DNA of 64,000 nt from Elioraea rosea. Its GTDB lineage: Bacteria > Pseudomonadota > Alphaproteobacteria > Acetobacterales > Acetobacteraceae. A model generated the notes under the pieces. That model was not told the origin of the DNA. It did no database searches and worked only from the letters and a program-made list of their open reading frames with translations. Shown in pieces: positions 26,587 through 36,061 of this stretch (its first letter is position 1; the number at the start of each line of letters is the position of its first letter). The DNA lies in assembly GCF_007644105.1 (NCBI RefSeq), contig NZ_VFAC01000019.1, forward strand, positions 1-64,000. The letters are read 5' to 3'. Position numbers and translations under genes: made by a program.

Positions 26587-28001
26587 CCGGCAACCTCGCG
26601 GAACAGCGCCGCATAGGCCGCCGCACGGCGCGACCAGGAGAGGTCCGTCCGCATCCCCGCCCGCTGGATCGACTGCCAGGCCTCCGGGTCGCGGAACAGG
26701 GCGACGGCGCGGGCGAGCGCGGCCTCGAGCGCGGCGACGGTGACGGGCGAGAACTGCACGCCCGTCGCCACGCCCGCCTCGACGGCGGCCTCGTTCGCGT
26801 CGATGACCGTGTCGGCGAGACCGCCGACGCGCGAGACGACCGGTACGCACCCGTAGCGAAGCCCGTAGAGCTGCGTCAGCCCGCAGGGCTCGAAGCGCGA
26901 CGGCACGACGATCGCGTCTGCCCCGCCGAAGATCCTGTGCGACAGCCCCTCGTCGAATCCGATCCGCACGCCGACGCGGCCGGGGTAGCGCTGTGCTGCG
27001 GCGAGGAATGCGCCTTCGAGGGCGGCATCCCCCGTTCCGAGAAGGGCAAGCCGGCCGCCCTCCGCCATGAGCGCCGGCAGCGCCTCCGCGAGCAGGTCCA
27101 TCCCTTTCTGCCAGGTCAGCCGGCTGACGACGGCGAAGATCGGCCCTGCTTCCGCGCCGAGGCCGAAGGCCTGCTCGATGGCCGCGCGGTTCGCTGCGCG
27201 CGCCTCCAGCGTGCCGGCACCGTATCGTTGCCGGAGCGTCCTGTCCGCTGCCGGGTTCCACACCGTGACGTCGATGCCGTTCACGACGCCGAGGACACGT
27301 CCCGCACGCGCGCGGATCAGCCCATCGAGGCCCATGCCGCCCTCGGGGGTGGCGATCTCGCGCGCATAGGTGGGGCTCACGGTTGTGATCCTGTCGGCGT
27401 AGTGCAGCCCGGCTTTCAGGTAGCCGACCATCCCGTAGTACTCGACGCCCTCGATCGTGAAGGCCTCTTGCGGAAGCCCGAGCGCGGGAAACACCGCGGG
27501 CGGGAACTGTCCCTGGAAGGCCATGTTGTGGATCGTCATCACGCTCGGGATGCGCGGCCCCTCGGCGAAGGCGAGATAGGCCGGCGCGAGCGCAGCCTGC
27601 CAGTCATGCGCGTGAACGAGGTCGAACCGCGCGATCGTGCCGGCACCGCGCGCGGCGATGGCGGCGGAGCGGCCGAGCGCCGCGAAGCGCTGGGCGTTGT
27701 CCGGCCAGTCATAACCGCCGGGTGCGAGATAGGGTGAGCCAGGACGGTCGAACAGCGCTGGCGCGTCGAGCACGAGTAGGTCGAGCCCGCCGGCGCGGCC
27801 CGCGAGAAGCTGGTGCCCGTCGGGCAGCGCGCACGCGACGGCGCCGGTGAGCGCGTCGCGCACCGCGGGATAGCCAGGTAGCAGGGTGGTGACCGCGACG
27901 CCATGCTCCGCGAGCGCGGCCGGAAGTGCCCCCGCGACGTCTGCAAGCCCGCCGGTCTTGACGAGCGGATAGGCTTCCGATGCGACGGCGAGGACACGCA
28001 C
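26583..28001 (-). CDS. glgA: Glycogen synthase
   Basis: 472 residues, GT5 family. The ADP-glucose-binding motif KTGGLADVAGALPAAL is at residues 16-31. The catalytic region includes FDLVHAHDWQAALAPAYL, VSRLTWQKGMDLLAEAL and VVPSRFEPCGLTQLYGLRYG, with the conserved E-x(7)-E replaced by the usual EPCGLTQLYGL signature. It elongates alpha-1,4-glucan from ADP-glucose in the cytoplasm. It lies 7 bases after glgC; no glgB is present in the window. Its stop is supplied by palindromic element B. Confidence 0.95.
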   Translation of the reverse strand: MRVLAVASEAYPLVKTGGLADVAGALPAALAEHGVAVTTLLPGYPAVRDALTGAVACALPDGHQLLAGRAGGLDLLVLDAPALFDRPGSPYLAPGGYDWPDNAQRFAALGRSAAIAARGAGTIARFDLVHAHDWQAALAPAYLAFAEGPRIPSVMTIHNMAFQGQFPPAVFPALGLPQEAFTIEGVEYYGMVGYLKAGLHYADRITTVSPTYAREIATPEGGMGLDGLIRARAGRVLGVVNGIDVTVWNPAADRTLRQRYGAGTLEARAANRAAIEQAFGLGAEAGPIFAVVSRLTWQKGMDLLAEALPALMAEGGRLALLGTGDAALEGAFLAAAQRYPGRVGVRIGFDEGLSHRIFGGADAIVVPSRFEPCGLTQLYGLRYGCVPVVSRVGGLADTVIDANEAAVEAGVATGVQFSPVTVAALEAALARAVALFRDPEAWQSIQRAGMRTDLSWSRRAAAYAALFREVAG

Positions 28002-28008
28002 CGGCGGC

Positions 28009-29277
28009 TCAGCTCCTGAGCCTGTCGATCATCGCCTGGGTGACGAGGCATACGCCGCTCTCCGTGCGCCGGAAGCGTACCGCATCGGCCGTCGGGTCCT
28101 CGCCGATGACGAGCCGTTCCGGAATCGTCACGCCGCGGTCGATGATCACCTTGTCGAGCCGCGCATGCCGGCCGATCGTGACGTCGGGCAGGATCACACT
28201 GCTCTCGATGCGCGAGTAGGAGTGGACGCGCACGCCTGTGAACAGAAGCGAGCAGCGCACAGCCCCGCCCGAGACGATGCAGTTGCCCGACACCAGCGAG
28301 GAGACCGCCTCGCCGCGCCGCCCCGCCGCGTCGTGCACGAACTTCGCCGGCGGCGTGATCTCGGCATGCGTCCAGATCGGCCAGGAGCGATCGTAGAGGT
28401 CGAGCTCGGGAACGATCGCGGTGAGGTCGATATTGGCCTTCCAGTACGCATCGACGGTGCCGACATCGCGCCAGTAGCTCGACGTCTCCTGCTCGGACCG
28501 GACGCAGGAATGCTCAAACCGGTGCGCGATCGCGCGTCCGTTGCGGACGATGAAGGGAATGATATCGCCACCGAAATCATGCTTCGAGCCCGGATCCTCG
28601 GCGTCGCGGCGAAGCTGGTCGAACAGGAAGCCCGTGTCGAACACGTAGATGCCCATCGAGGCGAGGGAGAGGTCGGGCCTGTCGGGCTGGCCTGGGGGGT
28701 CCTTCGGCTTCTCGTGGAATTCGACGATCGTGTCCGACGCATCGACCTGCATCACGCCGAAGCCCGTTGCCTCGGCCCGCGGCACCTCGAGCGCGCCGAC
28801 GGTGACGTCCGCGCCGCGCTCGACATGGTCGCGCAGCATCGTCTCGTAATCCATCTTGTAGATGTGGTCGCCGGCGAGGATGACGATGTGGCGCGGCGCG
28901 TAGCTCTCGATGATGTCGATGTTTTGGAACACCGCATCGGCCGTGCCGCTGTACCAGCGCTCGTCGCCGCTTCGCTGACTGGCGGGAAGGATGTCGAAGC
29001 TTTCGTTCCGTTCCGACCGCAGGAAGCTCCAGCCGCGCTGGAGGTGGCGGATCAGGCTGTGCGCCTTGTACTGCGTGGCGACACCGATGCGGCGGATGCC
29101 GGAGTTCAGCGCGTTGGAGAGGGCGAAGTCGATGATGCGTGCCTTGCCGCCGAAATAGACGGCCGGCTTGGCGCGCCGGTCGGTCAGCTCCATCAGGCGG
29201 CTGCCGCGGCCGCCCGCCAGCACATAGGCCATCGCCTCGCGGGCCAGCGGCCCCGACCAGTCACGCGATTGCGCCAT
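28009..29277 (-). CDS. glgC: Glucose-1-phosphate adenylyltransferase
   Basis: 422 residues from the ATG at 29277; a GTG three bases earlier is also open. The nucleotidyltransferase signature [27 protein letters not shown] starts near residue 18. [13 protein letters not shown] and [21 protein letters not shown] hold catalytic and sugar-phosphate contacts. The C-terminal left-handed beta-helix ([34 protein letters not shown]) is typical of GlgC. It makes ADP-glucose, the committed step of glycogen synthesis, and is allosterically controlled in the family. It sits 81 bases downstream of the PTS EI gene, pointing to control of carbon storage by the PTS. Confidence 0.95.
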   Translation of the reverse strand: MAQSRDWSGPLAREAMAYVLAGGRGSRLMELTDRRAKPAVYFGGKARIIDFALSNALNSGIRRIGVATQYKAHSLIRHLQRGWSFLRSERNESFDILPASQRSGDERWYSGTADAVFQNIDIIESYAPRHIVILAGDHIYKMDYETMLRDHVERGADVTVGALEVPRAEATGFGVMQVDASDTIVEFHEKPKDPPGQPDRPDLSLASMGIYVFDTGFLFDQLRRDAEDPGSKHDFGGDIIPFIVRNGRAIAHRFEHSCVRSEQETSSYWRDVGTVDAYWKANIDLTAIVPELDLYDRSWPIWTHAEITPPAKFVHDAAGRRGEAVSSLVSGNCIVSGGAVRCSLLFTGVRVHSYSRIESSVILPDVTIGRHARLDKVIIDRGVTIPERLVIGEDPTADAVRFRRTESGVCLVTQAMIDRLRS

Positions 29278-29358
29278 CACGCATCCCCCCGGGCGATTCC
29301 AGTCCGGCGCGGATCATAGCCCGAAGCGAGCGGGGATAGTCCAAGCCCGCCGGCAGCC

Positions 29359-31221
29359 TCAGGCATCCATCCTGCTGCGGAACTCGGCGACGAGCGCGGC
29401 GATGCGCGCCGGGTCGGACTGTTCCATGACGGACCGGGCGAAGCGGGCGCAATCGTCGATCGCGACCGAGCGGACCGCCTGCTTCACCCGCGGCACGGAG
29501 GCCGAGGACATCGAGAGGCTGCGGATTCCGAGGCCCAGGAGAAGGGGCGTCAGCCTCGGATCGCCGGCGATCTCGCCGCAGACCGACACCGACATGCGCA
29601 TCCTGAGCGCGGCCTCGGTCGCGAACTGCATCAGCCGCAGCACGGCGGGGTGAAGCGGATCGTAGAGATGGCTCGCGCCGGTCTCCGACCGGTCCACCGC
29701 GAGCGTGTACATGGCGAGGTCGTTGGTGCCGATCGCGAAGAAGTCGCTCTCCAGCGCGAGGCTGTCGGCGGCGAGCGCCGCGCCTGGCGTCTCGATCATG
29801 ATGCCGAGCGGGGGAAGCGGATCGGGGATCTCCACGCCGCGGCGGCGCAGCCTGCGGGCGACGCGGTCATACATGTCGCGGGCGGCGCGCACCTCCTCGG
29901 GCGTGGTTACCATCGGCAGCAGCACGCGCACCGGGCCGCGCGCGGCGGCGCGGAGGATGGCGGCGAGCTGCGTCTCGAACAGCTCCGTCTCCTTGAGCAG
30001 GAGCCTCAGGCCGCGCACGCCGAGGGCGGGGTTGTCGCCGCCCGCGCCGGGAACGATGCCGCGCGCAACCAGGCTCTCGATCTGCTTCTCGCCACCCCAG
30101 TCGAGCACGCGGATGGTGACGGGGTCGCCCTGCATGGCGTCGACGACCTGGAGATAGGCCTCCGCCTGCGCGTCCTCGTCGGGCACGTCGTCGCGGTTCA
30201 TGAACAGGAACTCGGTGCGCAGGAGCCCGATTCCGACGGCGCCGGACTGGGCGATCATCGGCAGCTCGATCGGCAGTTCCAGGTTGGCCTGGAGCTCGAC
30301 CGGCTCCTCGTCGCGCGTGATCGCGGGAAGCCGGCGAAGCTTGGCCAGCCGCTGCCGCTCCCGCGCGTAGGCAGCGACGGCCTTGCGCGCCGCGGCGAGC
30401 GTCGCGGCGGTCGGGCGGAGCGTGACCGTCCCCGCGCCGCCGTCGACGATCGCCATCGTGCCGGGGCTCGCATGCTCCATCAGCCCCGGTACGCCGAGCA
30501 CGGCCGGCACGCCGAGGGCGCGCAGCATGATCGAGGTGTGGCCCTCGAGCCCGCCCTCCTCGGCAGCGACGCCGGCGAGCCGCGCAGGCTCGAGCAGGGC
30601 GGCATCGGAGGGCGTGAGGAGCTCGGCGGCGAGGATCGCGCCGTGTGGCAGCGAGGCGTAGTTGCGCCAGGGCGTGGCGGTCAGGTTGCGGGTCAGCCGC
30701 CTGCCGATCTCGCGCACCTCGTCGGCCCTGCGCTGGCGGGTGGCGCGGTCATCCGTTCCGGCGGCGAACATCGCCTCGGCCAGCGCATCGGCCTCGTCGG
30801 CCACGGCGGCTTCGGCGTTCACCCTCTGCTCGGCGATACGCTTGCGGATGTTGCGCGTCAGCCGCGAGTTGCCGAGCATCTGCGCATACGCATCGAGCAG
30901 CGGCTCGAGCTCGCGGTTGGCGTCCTCCGGCAGGATCGACAGGCGCGCGCGAAGCTTGGCGAGCTGCTTGCGCGACAGCGCCACCGCCTGGTCGAAGCGC
31001 TCGGTTTCCCAGGGCACCTGGTCCTCGAACAGCTCGCGCCGCTCGATCGTCGGGGCGCCCTCGCTCGCGGTGGCAAGCTTGCCGATGCCCACGCCCTGCG
31101 AGACGGCGAGGCCATGCAGCACGAGCTCGCCGCTCTCGCGGTCACGCCGGCTGCGCGGGGCGGAGGCAGGCTCCGTCTGGGCCGGCTGGCGGCGTGGGGC
31201 CGGCTTGGCCTCAGTCTTCAT
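29359..31221 (-). CDS. ptsP: Phosphoenolpyruvate-protein phosphotransferase (PTS enzyme I)
   Basis: 620 residues from the ATG at 31221, overlapping the HPr gene by 11 bases. The N-terminal 30 residues are a basic, Pro/Ala-rich extension. LVLHGLAVSQGVGIGKL begins the HPr-binding domain. The phosphohistidine is His at about 228 in EEGGLEGHTSIML. The PEP-binding barrel includes GIGLLRTEFLFMNRDD, the FFAIGTNDLAMYTLAVDR block and VSVCGEIAGDPRLTPLLLGLG. No GAF domain is present, so it is an EI rather than the EI-Ntr form. It phosphorylates HPr from PEP. No sugar permease is encoded nearby, so the system is probably regulatory. Confidence 0.94.
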   Translation of the reverse strand: MKTEAKPAPRRQPAQTEPASAPRSRRDRESGELVLHGLAVSQGVGIGKLATASEGAPTIERRELFEDQVPWETERFDQAVALSRKQLAKLRARLSILPEDANRELEPLLDAYAQMLGNSRLTRNIRKRIAEQRVNAEAAVADEADALAEAMFAAGTDDRATRQRRADEVREIGRRLTRNLTATPWRNYASLPHGAILAAELLTPSDAALLEPARLAGVAAEEGGLEGHTSIMLRALGVPAVLGVPGLMEHASPGTMAIVDGGAGTVTLRPTAATLAAARKAVAAYARERQRLAKLRRLPAITRDEEPVELQANLELPIELPMIAQSGAVGIGLLRTEFLFMNRDDVPDEDAQAEAYLQVVDAMQGDPVTIRVLDWGGEKQIESLVARGIVPGAGGDNPALGVRGLRLLLKETELFETQLAAILRAAARGPVRVLLPMVTTPEEVRAARDMYDRVARRLRRRGVEIPDPLPPLGIMIETPGAALAADSLALESDFFAIGTNDLAMYTLAVDRSETGASHLYDPLHPAVLRLMQFATEAALRMRMSVSVCGEIAGDPRLTPLLLGLGIRSLSMSSASVPRVKQAVRSVAIDDCARFARSVMEQSDPARIAALVAEFRSRMDA

Positions 31222-31564
31222 GGAAGCCGGCCTCGACCAGGCCGGCCAGCGCATCCAGCGCCTCGCGTGCGTCCCACCCTTCCGCCTCGAGCGTCACGGT
31301 GCAGCCGTGTCCGGCGCCGAGCATCATCAGCCCCATGATCGATCGTCCCGAGACGGAGGAGCCGTTCTTGCGCACGGTGACGCAGGCGGAGAATGTCTCG
31401 GCCAGCTTCACGAACTTCGCCGCGGCGCGGGCGTGCAGGCCACGCTGGTTGCAGATCACGATCTGCCGCGTCAGCGGCGGCGGCGTGTTGGCATCAGGCG
31501 CGGTGGGGAAGGGATCGGTCGGTTCCTCCGCCCCGTCGCGCGGCCAGTCGTCGATCATCGTCAT
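31211..31564 (-). CDS. ptsH: Phosphocarrier protein HPr with N-terminal extension
   Basis: 117 residues. An acidic, Pro-rich extension of about 30 residues precedes the HPr domain, which is unusual because HPr is normally about 85-90. The EI-phosphorylated histidine is His44 in QRGLHARAAAKFV. The HprK target serine is Ser75 in GRSIMGLMMLGA, at the correct +31 spacing. Both regulatory phosphorylation sites are therefore present. It starts with ATGA overlapping the EIIA stop and overlaps the EI gene, so EIIA, HPr and EI are made together. Confidence 0.94.
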   Translation of the reverse strand: MTMIDDWPRDGAEEPTDPFPTAPDANTPPPLTRQIVICNQRGLHARAAAKFVKLAETFSACVTVRKNGSSVSGRSIMGLMMLGAGHGCTVTLEAEGWDAREALDALAGLVEAGFHED

Positions 31565-31971
31565 CGCGGATGCTCGTCCCCGAGGAGGCGCGATGCCGCG
31601 CCGATGTACTTTCGCCCCGCTTCCTGCGCGCAGGCGACGGCCGAGCCGAGCGGCTCGCTCGACCGCACGGCCGCGAGCTTCACGAGCATCGGCAGGTTTA
31701 CGCCGGCCAGCACCTCGACGTTGCGGCCGTTCATCGCAGAGATGGCGAGGTTGGACGGCGTGCCGCCGAACATGTCGGTCAGCAGTACGACGCCGTCACC
31801 CGTGTCGACGGTGGCGATGCCCTTCAGGATGTCGGCCCGGCGGGTTTCCATGTCGTCGTCGGGGCCGATGCAGATCGTCGCGACCCCCTGCTGGGGGCCG
31901 ACGACATGCTCCATCGCGAGGCGCAGCTCCTCCGCGAGCCGCCCATGCGTCACGAGCACGAGGCCGATCAT
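31561..31971 (-). CDS. PTS EIIA component, mannose (ManX) family
   Basis: 136 residues. The phospho-acceptor is His9 in IGLVLVTHGRLAEELR. The mannose-family EIIA features DGVVLLTDMFGGTPSNLAISAM and EVLAGVNLPMLVKL are all present. As no EIIB, EIIC or EIID partner is encoded here, it likely acts as a phosphorylation-state sensor, as proposed for the similar EIIA in other alphaproteobacteria. It overlaps HPr by 4 bases and follows rapZ by 105 bases, a gap that holds a small hairpin. Confidence 0.93.
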   Translation of the reverse strand: MIGLVLVTHGRLAEELRLAMEHVVGPQQGVATICIGPDDDMETRRADILKGIATVDTGDGVVLLTDMFGGTPSNLAISAMNGRNVEVLAGVNLPMLVKLAAVRSSEPLGSAVACAQEAGRKYIGAASRLLGDEHPR

Positions 31972-32009
31972 CGGCCTGCCTGGGTCATCGGCCGTGTCCG
32001 ACCGGATGG

Positions 32010-32031
32010 TGCGCCCGTTTCGCGGGGCGCA
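32010..32031 (-). terminator. Hairpin between rapZ and the EIIA gene
   Basis: TGCGCCC (32010-32016) and GGGCGCA (32025-32031) form a 7-bp stem with an 8-base loop in the 105-base gap between rapZ and the EIIA gene. It is a candidate attenuator or internal terminator that would allow the EIIA-HPr-EI-glg part separate transcription. Confidence 0.4.
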
Positions 32032-32076
32032 ACGGTGCGCAGGTGCGCTGCAGGGACATTGTGGGCCTTGATGTGA

Positions 32077-32982
32077 TCACGCCGCGGTTCCGCCAGCGGC
32101 TGCTCCGGTTTCCGAGCCCGACCGGATGTCCCGATGGGCCACGGCGACGCGCCAACCGGCCTCGCGCAGATCGGCGCCGAGGCGTGTGGCGACCATCACG
32201 GAGCGGTGCCGGCCGCCTGTGCAGCCGATCGCGATGGTAAGGTATTTTTTCCCCTCCCGAACGTAGCGGGGCAACAGTGGAAACAGTAACCCAGTCATGC
32301 GGCCGTAGAATGCGGCGAAATCGGGGTCGTCGGCAACGTAATCGACGACGGGCTGGTCCAGGCCGGTCAAGGGTTTCAGCCCAGGTATATAGTGCGGATT
32401 TCGAAGAAACCGCACGTCGAACACGAGATCAGCCTCCCTCGGCAACCCACGCGCGTAGGAGAAACTGACGATTCCGATCCAGAGCGTTGTTTCGCTTGTT
32501 CTTGCGAAACGCGATTCGACCGCTGCGCGCAACTCGGGAAGAGGCATGACGGAGGTATCGAGCACCACGTCGGCGATCGCCTCGAGAGGCATCAGCAGCG
32601 CACGCTCGCGCTGCACGCCCTCGAGGACACTGCCCGTCTGGGCCTTCGGGTGCCGCCGGCGCGTCTCGGTGTAGCGCCGGAGCAGGGTTTCCTCATCGGC
32701 GGTGAGGAACACGACCGTCACGTCGAGCCTCGGCTCGCCCCGAACCCGCTCGACCAGCGCCGCCGCGGCCTCGGCATCGAAATCCGGCCGGCGCGCGTCG
32801 ATGCCGATGGCGATCGGCGCCGCCTGGTCAGGCTGGGCGAGAAGGGTTGCGACGACGCCGAGCGGCGGGTTGTCGACGGTCTCCCAGCCCAGGTCCTCGA
32901 GCGCGCGCAGCACGGACGAGCGCCCCGCGCCGGAAAGCCCGGTGACCAGGGCGACCGAGCGGCGGCTCGCCTCGGTGGTCAC
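32077..32982 (-). CDS. rapZ: RNase adapter protein RapZ (P-loop nucleotide-binding)
   Basis: 301 residues from a GTG at 32982 overlapping the hprK stop; an open frame continues upstream inside hprK. Walker A is VALVTGLSGAGRSSVLRALEDLG, with Arg replacing the usual Lys before Ser-Ser. The family blocks IGIDARRPDF, VVFLTADEETLLRRYTETRRRHP, VFDVRFLRNPHYIPGL and IAIGCTGGRHRSVMVA are present. RapZ binds nucleotides and GlcN6P, and in enterobacteria it guides RNase E to sRNA. In alphaproteobacteria it sits in the hprK-PTS cluster as here, where its role is less clear. Confidence 0.94.
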   Translation of the reverse strand: MTTEASRRSVALVTGLSGAGRSSVLRALEDLGWETVDNPPLGVVATLLAQPDQAAPIAIGIDARRPDFDAEAAAALVERVRGEPRLDVTVVFLTADEETLLRRYTETRRRHPKAQTGSVLEGVQRERALLMPLEAIADVVLDTSVMPLPELRAAVESRFARTSETTLWIGIVSFSYARGLPREADLVFDVRFLRNPHYIPGLKPLTGLDQPVVDYVADDPDFAAFYGRMTGLLFPLLPRYVREGKKYLTIAIGCTGGRHRSVMVATRLGADLREAGWRVAVAHRDIRSGSETGAAAGGTAA

Positions 32983-33473
32983 GACGGCACGGCCTGGGCT
33001 GCGCTGTCGCCGAGTGCGCCGCAGCGGCTGACCGCGCGCCCGCACACGACATCGAGCGCGAGGCGGATGCGCGCGACCGCCGAGGGCAACTCCGGGTCAA
33101 GCGCGATCGCTGGCACGCGCGTGCCGACGAGGTCGATCGTCGTCTGCTCGGGCAGGCGGGGGATCGTCTCGCGCGACGCAAGGCTCGCGGCGAGCACCAC
33201 CCGCGCCCGCCGGACCGACGCCCCGAGGCGGAGGATGCCGATGCCGCGCACCTCGATGAGCCCCGCGAGCGCGTCGGGTCCCGACGCGATGACCGCTCCG
33301 CCCTCCGAGGCGAGGTCGACCCTGTCATCGGCGACGAGGACGAAACCGGCATCGACGAGCCGAAGCGCGAGGTCGGACTTGCCGCTGCCTGACGCGCCGA
33401 GGAGAAGCACGGCGGCGGGCAAGGTGTCGTGCGCGGCGGGGCCGAGGGCACAGCATGTCGCGTGGATCTGCAT
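32979..33473 (-). CDS. hprK: HPr kinase/phosphorylase, short C-terminal-domain form
   Basis: 164 residues, about half the Gram-positive length because the N-terminal domain is absent, as in other alphaproteobacteria. The P-loop is LLLGASGSGKSDLALRLVDAG near residue 24, followed by VLVADDRVDLA. The HprK signature is LAGLIEVRGIGILRL near residue 68. It phosphorylates Ser75 of the HPr encoded downstream, tuning PTS signalling to metabolism. It overlaps rapZ by 4 bases, and chvG lies 118 bases upstream. Confidence 0.93.
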   Translation of the reverse strand: MQIHATCCALGPAAHDTLPAAVLLLGASGSGKSDLALRLVDAGFVLVADDRVDLASEGGAVIASGPDALAGLIEVRGIGILRLGASVRRARVVLAASLASRETIPRLPEQTTIDLVGTRVPAIALDPELPSAVARIRLALDVVCGRAVSRCGALGDSAAQAVPS

Positions 33474-33573
33474 GATGCGCGATCAGTACCGCCGCACGTG
33501 ACGGGTGCCTGTCAAGCCGCGCGTGGCCAGTCTGAAGGCACAGGTTAACGCTTTGCACACGATCGCACCCGAT

Positions 33574-33590
33574 TGCCTCGTTCGGAGGCA
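33574..33590 (-). terminator. Small hairpin immediately downstream of chvG
   Basis: TGCCTC (33574-33579), GTTCG, GAGGCA (33585-33590) forms a 6-bp stem 2 bases beyond the chvG stop on the minus strand. It is a modest candidate terminator or processing site between chvIG and hprK. Confidence 0.35.
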
Positions 33591-33591
33591 G

Positions 33592-35262
33592 TCACGCCGC
33601 GGGCAGCCTGACGACGAAGCGCGCGCCGATCACCTCGCCTGCGGCGTTGCGCCTGTTCTCTGCCGAGATCGTGCCGCGCAGCGCATCGATGATCTGGCGC
33701 GAGATCGAGAGGCCGAGGCCCGAATGCTGGCCGAAACGCTCGCCCGTCGGCCGCTCCGAGTAGAAGCGCTCGAACACGTGCTCGAGCCGGGCTTCGGGAA
33801 TGCCAGGCCCCTCGTCCTCGACGGCGATCTCCACCGTTCTGCCGAGCGTCCGCCCGGTCAGGAAGATGCGCCCGTCCGGTGGGCTGAAGCTCACCGCGTT
33901 GGCGATCAGGTTGCGCAGCACCTGAACGAGACGCCCCTCCACGCCACGCACGGCGAGGCCCTCGGCGGGCGCATCGAGAACGATGCGCGCCCCGCCCTCT
34001 GCCCGCGTCGCCTCGTTCAGCTCGGCGAGCGTGGCGAGGATGGGGGCGATGTCGATCGCCTCCGTCGGCGTGCGGGACAGCTCCGCATCGACGCGGCTCG
34101 CATCGGAAATGTCGCTGATCAGCCTGTCGAGCCGCTGCACGTCCTCCGCGATGATGGCCAGAAGCCGCTGCTGCCGCTCGGGGTCGGACAGGCGCTTGAG
34201 CGTCTCGATCGCGCTGCGGATGGAGGTGAGCGGGTTCTTGATCTCGTGCGACACGTCTGCGGCGAAGCGCTCGATCGCGTCCATGCGCGCCCAGAGGGCG
34301 GAGGCGCTTTCGTCGAGCGCATCGGCAAGTTCGCCGATCTCGTCGCGCCGGGCGACGAGGTCACGCGGCACGCTGCCCGACCGGCCGCGCCCCTCGCGCA
34401 TGCGCATCGCCGCCTTGGCCAGCCGCCGCACGGGCCGCGCGATGGTGGCTGCGAGATAGACCGACATCGCGACCGTCACCACAAGCGCCATCGCGACGAT
34501 GGCGAGGATGGAGACACGCACCTGGAACACGGCCTGGTCGACCTCTTGCGCCTCGCGCGTGAACACCACGACGCCGACGGTGCGCCGGTTCCGGCTCACC
34601 GGCACGGCGACGGAGGCGATCAGACGGCCATCGGCGGTGCGCCGGAGTACCGGCGCGAGCTCGCCCTCGCCGGTGCGCTGGAATTCGCCCTGCAGGTCGG
34701 GCATCCAGTCCGCGCCGTCGGGCAGCGTCGGGTAGGTGAGGCCACGAACGAGCAGCGCCATCGCCGCGTCGTAGCCGTGCTCGACGAGCGTTCCGAAGAA
34801 GCCGCGCGAGGCTGGCGGCTCGGGAAGCGGCTCGGTGACGACGGTGCCGCCGGGCCCGGGCAGGACGCGGCTGTCAGCGAGGAGGATGCCTTCCGGGCTG
34901 TAGAGTCGCGCCTGCGCCCCCGGCGTGGGCTCGACGAGGCGCCGCAGCAGCGGCCTCGCGAGATCGACATTGATGCTCGGCGCGTCGGGGTTCTCGATGT
35001 TCGTCGCACTCTCGCCGATCGCCCCGGCATAGATCTGCGCCTGGGTGCGCAGTCCCGCGACCGCGGCGTCCACGAGCCCCTTCTGGTAGTCGTCGAGATA
35101 AAGGAGGGCAGCCGCAAGCAGGCCGACGGGAAGCGCGTTGACGATCAGGATGCGCTTGAGCAGGGGCGAGACGCGCCGTCGCGCGAAGCGCGGCCGCCGG
35201 GGCTCCTGCCGGCGCGCCTGCGCCGGTGCCGCCTCGGCAGCCTGCATCGCCGTGTCGGGCAT
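33592..35262 (-). CDS. chvG: Sensor histidine kinase ChvG
   Basis: 556 residues. A basic N-terminus precedes a first membrane span (about 33-53), a long periplasmic stimulus-sensing domain containing YAGAIGESATNIENPDAPSI, and a second span near 255-277. HAMP (RRLAKAAMRMREGR) leads to HisKA with the phospho-histidine in FAADVSHEIKNPLTSI. The ATPase boxes are NLIANAVSFSPP, VEDEGPGIPE and GLGLSISRQI. In alphaproteobacteria ChvG senses acidity or envelope stress and signals to ChvI, controlling exopolysaccharide, motility and host interaction. It follows chvI by 20 bases. Confidence 0.94.
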   Translation of the reverse strand: MPDTAMQAAEAAPAQARRQEPRRPRFARRRVSPLLKRILIVNALPVGLLAAALLYLDDYQKGLVDAAVAGLRTQAQIYAGAIGESATNIENPDAPSINVDLARPLLRRLVEPTPGAQARLYSPEGILLADSRVLPGPGGTVVTEPLPEPPASRGFFGTLVEHGYDAAMALLVRGLTYPTLPDGADWMPDLQGEFQRTGEGELAPVLRRTADGRLIASVAVPVSRNRRTVGVVVFTREAQEVDQAVFQVRVSILAIVAMALVVTVAMSVYLAATIARPVRRLAKAAMRMREGRGRSGSVPRDLVARRDEIGELADALDESASALWARMDAIERFAADVSHEIKNPLTSIRSAIETLKRLSDPERQQRLLAIIAEDVQRLDRLISDISDASRVDAELSRTPTEAIDIAPILATLAELNEATRAEGGARIVLDAPAEGLAVRGVEGRLVQVLRNLIANAVSFSPPDGRIFLTGRTLGRTVEIAVEDEGPGIPEARLEHVFERFYSERPTGERFGQHSGLGLSISRQIIDALRGTISAENRRNAAGEVIGARFVVRLPAA

Positions 35263-35282
35263 GGGTGCGCGCCCCCTTCGGG

Positions 35283-35984
35283 CTACTCCTCCTTGTAGCG
35301 GTAGCCGATGCCGTAGAGCGTCTCGATCTGGGTGAAGGTGTTGTCGACGGTACGGAACTTCTTCCGGATGCGCTTCACATGGCTGTCGATCGTGCGGTCA
35401 TCGACGTAGATGTTCTCTCCATAGGCCGCATCGATCAGCTGGTCGCGGCTCTTGACGATGCCAGGACGCGCAGCGAGCGCCTTGACGAGCAGGAACTCGG
35501 TGACGGTGAGCTGCACGTTCGCGCCCTTCCACAGGCACAGGTGCCGGTTCTCGTCGAGCGTCAGGCTTCCCCGCGTCAGCACGCCGGAGGAGGGCGCGCC
35601 GGAGCCCTCGCCGCGCGCGGTCTCGTTGCGCCGGAGCAGAGCGCGGATGCGCTCGAGCACCAGGCGCTGGCTGAACGGCTTGGTGATGTAGTCGTCCGCC
35701 CCGAGCCTCAGCCCCATCAGCTCGTCGAGCTCCTCGTCCTTCGACGTGAGGAAGATCACCGGCAGGGCGGATTGCTTGCGCAGCCTCTGCAGCAGCTCGA
35801 GCCCGTCCATCCGCGGCATCTTGATGTCGAGCACCGCGAGGTCGACCGGCTTGGCGGCGATGCCGTGCAGCGCGCTCTCGCCATCGGTGTAGGTGCGCAC
35901 CTGGAACCCCTCCGCCTCGAGCGTCATCTGCAGCGAGGTGAGGATGTTGCGGTCGTCGTCGACAAGGGCGATGGTCTGCGCCAT
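35283..35984 (-). CDS. chvI: Response regulator ChvI (OmpR/PhoB family)
   Basis: 233 residues. The receiver domain begins [20 protein letters not shown] and has the phospho-aspartate in [19 protein letters not shown] (about residue 52), then the lysine in [12 protein letters not shown]. The winged-helix DNA-binding domain ends in [35 protein letters not shown]. It forms a two-component system with ChvG. In many relatives pckA is divergent from chvI; here that place is taken by a HugZ-like gene. Confidence 0.95.
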   Translation of the reverse strand: MAQTIALVDDDRNILTSLQMTLEAEGFQVRTYTDGESALHGIAAKPVDLAVLDIKMPRMDGLELLQRLRKQSALPVIFLTSKDEELDELMGLRLGADDYITKPFSQRLVLERIRALLRRNETARGEGSGAPSSGVLTRGSLTLDENRHLCLWKGANVQLTVTEFLLVKALAARPGIVKSRDQLIDAAYGENIYVDDRTIDSHVKRIRKKFRTVDNTFTQIETLYGIGYRYKEE

Positions 35985-36061
35985 GGAAACTCCTCTTCCC
36001 CGGTGAGCTGCCGCGGCCGGGGGGCGCGCAGTATGGCCGAAACTGCAGGGGGCGTGAATTC

